In this document: positions 5,700 through 7,982 of the stretch, piece after piece
Layout: the number at the start of each line of letters is the position of its first letter
Numbering within the stretch: position 1 is the stretch's first letter
Assembly (NCBI GenBank): GCA_947499775.1
Contig: CANMPY010000071.1
Span: 1 to 7,982 of the forward strand
Direction of reading: 5' to 3'
Length of the DNA stretch: 7,982 bases
Source of the DNA: Bacteroidota bacterium
GTDB lineage: Bacteria; Bacteroidota; Bacteroidia; NS11-12g; UBA9320
Notes under the pieces: generated by a model
The model's database searches: none
Seen by the model: the letters and a program-made list of their open reading frames with translations, nothing else
What the model was told of the DNA's origin: nothing
Made by a program: the position numbers and the translations under genes

Positions 5700-6806
5700 A
5701 GAAAGAAACCGTTTAAAAAATGGATCCGCAATAAAATAATTTGCGCTTACTTTCTCAATAATTCCACTTTCGATAAGGCCCAGAATGGCTTTTTGGGTAG
5801 TGGAGGTGGCTGATAAACGGTGGCGTTTGGTATATTCCGATGAAAATACATTTTCGCCGCTTATCAAAAGTGCTTTGAATATTTTTTTCTGATAAGCTGA
5901 TTGTCTGTCATAAAGCTCAAAATAGTAATCATTTTTTAAATCTACAATGCGTTCTACACATAAGGATACAACCTCATTGCTTACAACCTGATGCAAAGCT
6001 ACAATATATTGCCAGATTTCTGCGGCCAATAACTGAATATAATATGGAATATTACCGGCTTGATCTATGAGATTAAGGGCAACAGGTTCATCTATTGTAA
6101 TATTGGATTGTAAAAACCTATCTTTTAAAAATTCAATAGTTTCGTTTTTTGGTAAAGTTTCAATTTGCATAAGCATTGCAGAATTATAAAAAGCCCTACT
6201 TTTATTATTAAACATGTCGTTGAGTAAATGTGTTCGACTACCTAAAAAAAGGTAGTTTACATTTTTCTGTTGCTGAATTTTACTGCGAAGAAGATTTTCG
6301 AAATTCTCGCCGTTAAGTTTGTTTATTTCCTGAAATTCATCAAAAATAATGATATATTTTTTTTCTTTAGAGGCTAAATTTTCTGGCAAATCAAGAATAT
6401 CCTCAAGTGTTTTTTCGCTAACCTTTTCATCTGTAAAATCTAATGAGAATTCAGGATTACTCATTTGGTCAAAAACCAACTTTGGTCGAATCCCTTTTAT
6501 TAAACCTGCTATTTTTTTGACTGCTTTTTCTAAATTATTCTGTTTTTTGAGAATAGCCTTAGAGTAAGATTCGATAAATGACTCGCGCGAATAAACAGGC
6601 AAAAAATCAAAATATATACATGTAAATTTTCGCTTCTCAAGTTCCTCTATCGCTCGAAATACCAACGAGGTTTTTCCATACCGTCGGGGGGCAAAAAGTA
6701 CTAAATTGTTTCCTCCAGCCAATGTTGAAACAATTCGTTTACACTCCTCGTAACGGTTGTAATAATAGGGTTCTTTTACAATAGTACCGTAACTGAATGG
6801 ATTCAT
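5688..6806 (-). CDS. P-loop ATPase of the archaeal-type ATPase/STAND-like family, with C-terminal winged-helix-like region
   Basis: A 372-residue ATPase. The Walker A motif is APRRYGKTS (39-47), Walker B is IIIFDEFQE (152-160) with the catalytic Asp-Glu, and a sensor-like LFLGSRTHLL lies at 186-195. An AAA-type lid follows with PYYIQLLAAEIWQ (254-266). From ~300 onward, YQKKIFKALL, STTQKAILGLIESGII and NYFIADPFFKRFL fit a winged-helix domain, and DPFF near the end is typical of this family (Pfam ATPase_2 by recollection). No transmembrane segment or signal peptide is apparent. Members are widespread in Bacteroidota and archaea, often in several copies; their roles are mostly unknown. No sugar-related motif is visible, so it looks like an intruder between two epimerase sequences. 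The start is the only ATG before the conserved NPFSYGTIV opening. The 82 bp upstream (6807-6888) show no strong promoter. Specific function not assigned. Confidence 0.85.
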   Translation of the reverse strand: MNPFSYGTIVKEPYYYNRYEECKRIVSTLAGGNNLVLFAPRRYGKTSLVFRAIEELEKRKFTCIYFDFLPVYSRESFIESYSKAILKKQNNLEKAVKKIAGLIKGIRPKLVFDQMSNPEFSLDFTDEKVSEKTLEDILDLPENLASKEKKYIIIFDEFQEINKLNGENFENLLRSKIQQQKNVNYLFLGSRTHLLNDMFNNKSRAFYNSAMLMQIETLPKNETIEFLKDRFLQSNITIDEPVALNLIDQAGNIPYYIQLLAAEIWQYIVALHQVVSNEVVSLCVERIVDLKNDYYFELYDRQSAYQKKIFKALLISGENVFSSEYTKRHRLSATSTTQKAILGLIESGIIEKVSANYFIADPFFKRFLSRYA

Positions 6807-6888
6807 CTTTTAACTCTGTTGATATAAACCTCTTTTAGAAAGTGATATTTTTGGGTCAAATATTTATGATATATTGCTTTATCCAATT

Positions 6889-7848
6889 CTACTTTTCTTC
6901 CCTATTTTCCAAAAACCATTTCACTGTTTCTCGTAATCCCTCATTAATATCTGTTTCAATAGTATATCCAAGCAGTTGTTTAGCCTTGATAATATCAGCT
7001 AGACTATAAAATATATCGCCTATACGGTTGGGCCCATGAGTAGCAGTGGTTATTGTTCCTGTAATACCTTTTATCATTAGCCATAACTCATTTAAATTGG
7101 TGGTATTTCCACAAGCAATATTTACAACTTCATGTCTGCAATTATCTAATGGCATGGTAAGCCCACTTATATTTATTTGAACAACATTATTCACTGGAGT
7201 GAAATCACGTGTAATGGAGCCATCTCCATTTATCAAAGGACTTTGATTATTAAAGGCTGCTTTTATAAATAATGGAATAACGGCGGCATAGGGTCCATCT
7301 GGGTCTTGTTTAGGACCAAAAACATTGAAGTAGCGCAGACCTAAAAGGGTCATATTATAGTTTCTGGCATACGCTTCGGCATACAGTTCATTGCTCATTT
7401 TTGTAGCGGCATAGGGGGATAATACTTTCCCTACTTTCGTCTCCACTTTAGGGGAATCCTGCAAATCACCATACACGGAAGAAGAAGAAGCATAAACGAT
7501 CCGCCTGATCCCATTTGTCCTGGCGGCTTCAAGGATATTAATAAATCCATTGACATTAACATTATGTGAGGTTAGGGGGTCTGAAATGCTTCTGGGCACT
7601 GAACCAAGGGCAGCCTGATGACTAATGGCATCCATTCCTTCACAGGCTAGGTTGCAATCATCAAAGTTTCTGATATCTCCTTGTAGGAATTCAAACTTGG
7701 AGCTACTTCTAAATTCTTCAAGATTACTGAGATGACCCGTTGCCAGATTATCCAAAACTCTTACCAAGGCAATCCTTTCATCGTTTAATAAGGCCTCGGT
7801 TAGGTTTGACCCTATGAATCCTGCGCCGCCTGTTACTAAGATTTTCAT
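6889..7848 (-). CDS. NAD-dependent UDP-sugar 4-epimerase, WbpP/GalE-like
   Basis: A complete 319-residue extended SDR enzyme. It has the NAD-binding GGAGFIG (7-13), Asp33 in VLDNLATG for the adenosine ribose, SSSSVYG at 121-127 and the catalytic Tyr146/Lys150 in SPYAATK. WbpP-type features include GSVPRSISDP (82-91), RYFNVFGPKQDPDGPYAAVIP (172-192, read in two parts) and GDGSITRDFTPVNNVV (208-223). These point to UDP-GlcNAc/UDP-GalNAc (or the matching uronic acid) C4 epimerisation, supplying a GalNAc-type precursor for the polysaccharide; the exact substrate is inferred. The ATG at 7846-7848 directly opens the canonical MKILVTGGAGFIGSN. No Shine-Dalgarno motif is seen. The gene is bounded upstream by the 40-bp tandem repeat and downstream by the ATPase gene 82 bp away. 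A divergent relative survives as a fragment at 5286-5495. Confidence 0.9.
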   Translation of the reverse strand: MKILVTGGAGFIGSNLTEALLNDERIALVRVLDNLATGHLSNLEEFRSSSKFEFLQGDIRNFDDCNLACEGMDAISHQAALGSVPRSISDPLTSHNVNVNGFINILEAARTNGIRRIVYASSSSVYGDLQDSPKVETKVGKVLSPYAATKMSNELYAEAYARNYNMTLLGLRYFNVFGPKQDPDGPYAAVIPLFIKAAFNNQSPLINGDGSITRDFTPVNNVVQINISGLTMPLDNCRHEVVNIACGNTTNLNELWLMIKGITGTITTATHGPNRIGDIFYSLADIIKAKQLLGYTIETDINEGLRETVKWFLENREEK

Positions 7849-7876
7849 TTCTGGATTATTGTGTGATGGTTTGAAG

Positions 7877-7982
7877 TGCTATAGTGTAGAAAAGTAGAAG
7901 AGTAGAGGAGTAGATGGGCTATAGAGTAGAAAAGTAGAAGAGTAGAGGAGTAGATGTGCTATAGTGTAGAAAAGTAGAAGAG
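7877..7982. repeat. 40-bp tandem repeat with internal 8-bp periodicity
   Basis: Two complete 40-bp units (7877-7916 and 7917-7956) and the first 26 bases of a third, cut by the window edge. Units 1 and 2 differ at two positions (T/G at unit position 1, T/A at position 9), and unit 3 equals unit 1 over the visible part. Each unit contains CTATAG followed by 8-bp steps: GTAGAAAA, GTAGAAGA, GTAGAGGA and GTAGATG. The plus strand is purine-rich with a TAG every 8 bp, so it is closed in all frames, and the minus strand also has stops. It is noncoding and sits 28 bp upstream of the epimerase start, so it could lie in that gene's leader. Confidence 0.93.

Noticed and set aside
6807..6888. Bacteroidota-type promoter (TTTG, then TAnnTTTG) before the ATPase gene
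   Set aside because: A TTTG occurs at a suitable place on the minus strand, but the -7 element would be TAAAAGAG, which matches the consensus poorly.
7877..7982. CRISPR array
   Set aside because: Units are contiguous and nearly identical with no variable spacers, so this is a simple tandem repeat.

Overview
The window reads as part of a surface-polysaccharide (O-antigen or capsule) gene cluster from an AT-rich bacterium, most likely a member of the Bacteroidota. This assignment rests on base composition, on the lack of clear Shine-Dalgarno sequences before most starts, and on the gene families present. It is an inference, not a species identification. Every gene is on the minus strand, so transcription runs from high to low coordinates.

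In transcription order, the right edge (7877-7982) is a 40-bp tandem repeat with an 8-bp sub-period. Next comes a complete WbpP/GalE-type nucleotide-sugar epimerase (6889-7848), then a stand-alone P-loop ATPase with a C-terminal winged-helix-like region (5688-6806). This ATPase is not an obvious sugar gene, and its 3' end carries a cluster of GCGTAA-type direct and inverted repeats. After about 190 bp without a recognisable gene there is a broken C-terminal remnant of a second, different epimerase (5286-5495).

The rest is a tightly packed block of six genes, separated by a few bases or overlapping. The first three form the most interesting part: a DRE-TIM/4-hydroxy-2-oxovalerate aldolase-like protein with an unusual extra C-terminal domain (3728-5263), a KdsB-like CMP-sugar synthetase (2996-3724) and a HAD-family phosphatase (2365-3006). 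Together they suggest a route to a CMP-activated 2-keto-3-deoxy sugar acid that uses a metal-dependent aldolase instead of the PEP-dependent Kdo-8-phosphate or sialic acid synthases.

The last three genes are the well-known CDP-3,6-dideoxyhexose set: rfbF (1595-2368), rfbG (522-1604) and the N-terminal third of rfbH (1-506, running off the left edge). They convert glucose-1-phosphate to CDP-glucose, then to CDP-4-keto-6-deoxyglucose, then start the C3 deoxygenation towards sugars such as paratose, abequose, tyvelose or ascarylose. The enzymes that decide the final sugar, and all glycosyltransferases, lie outside the window.
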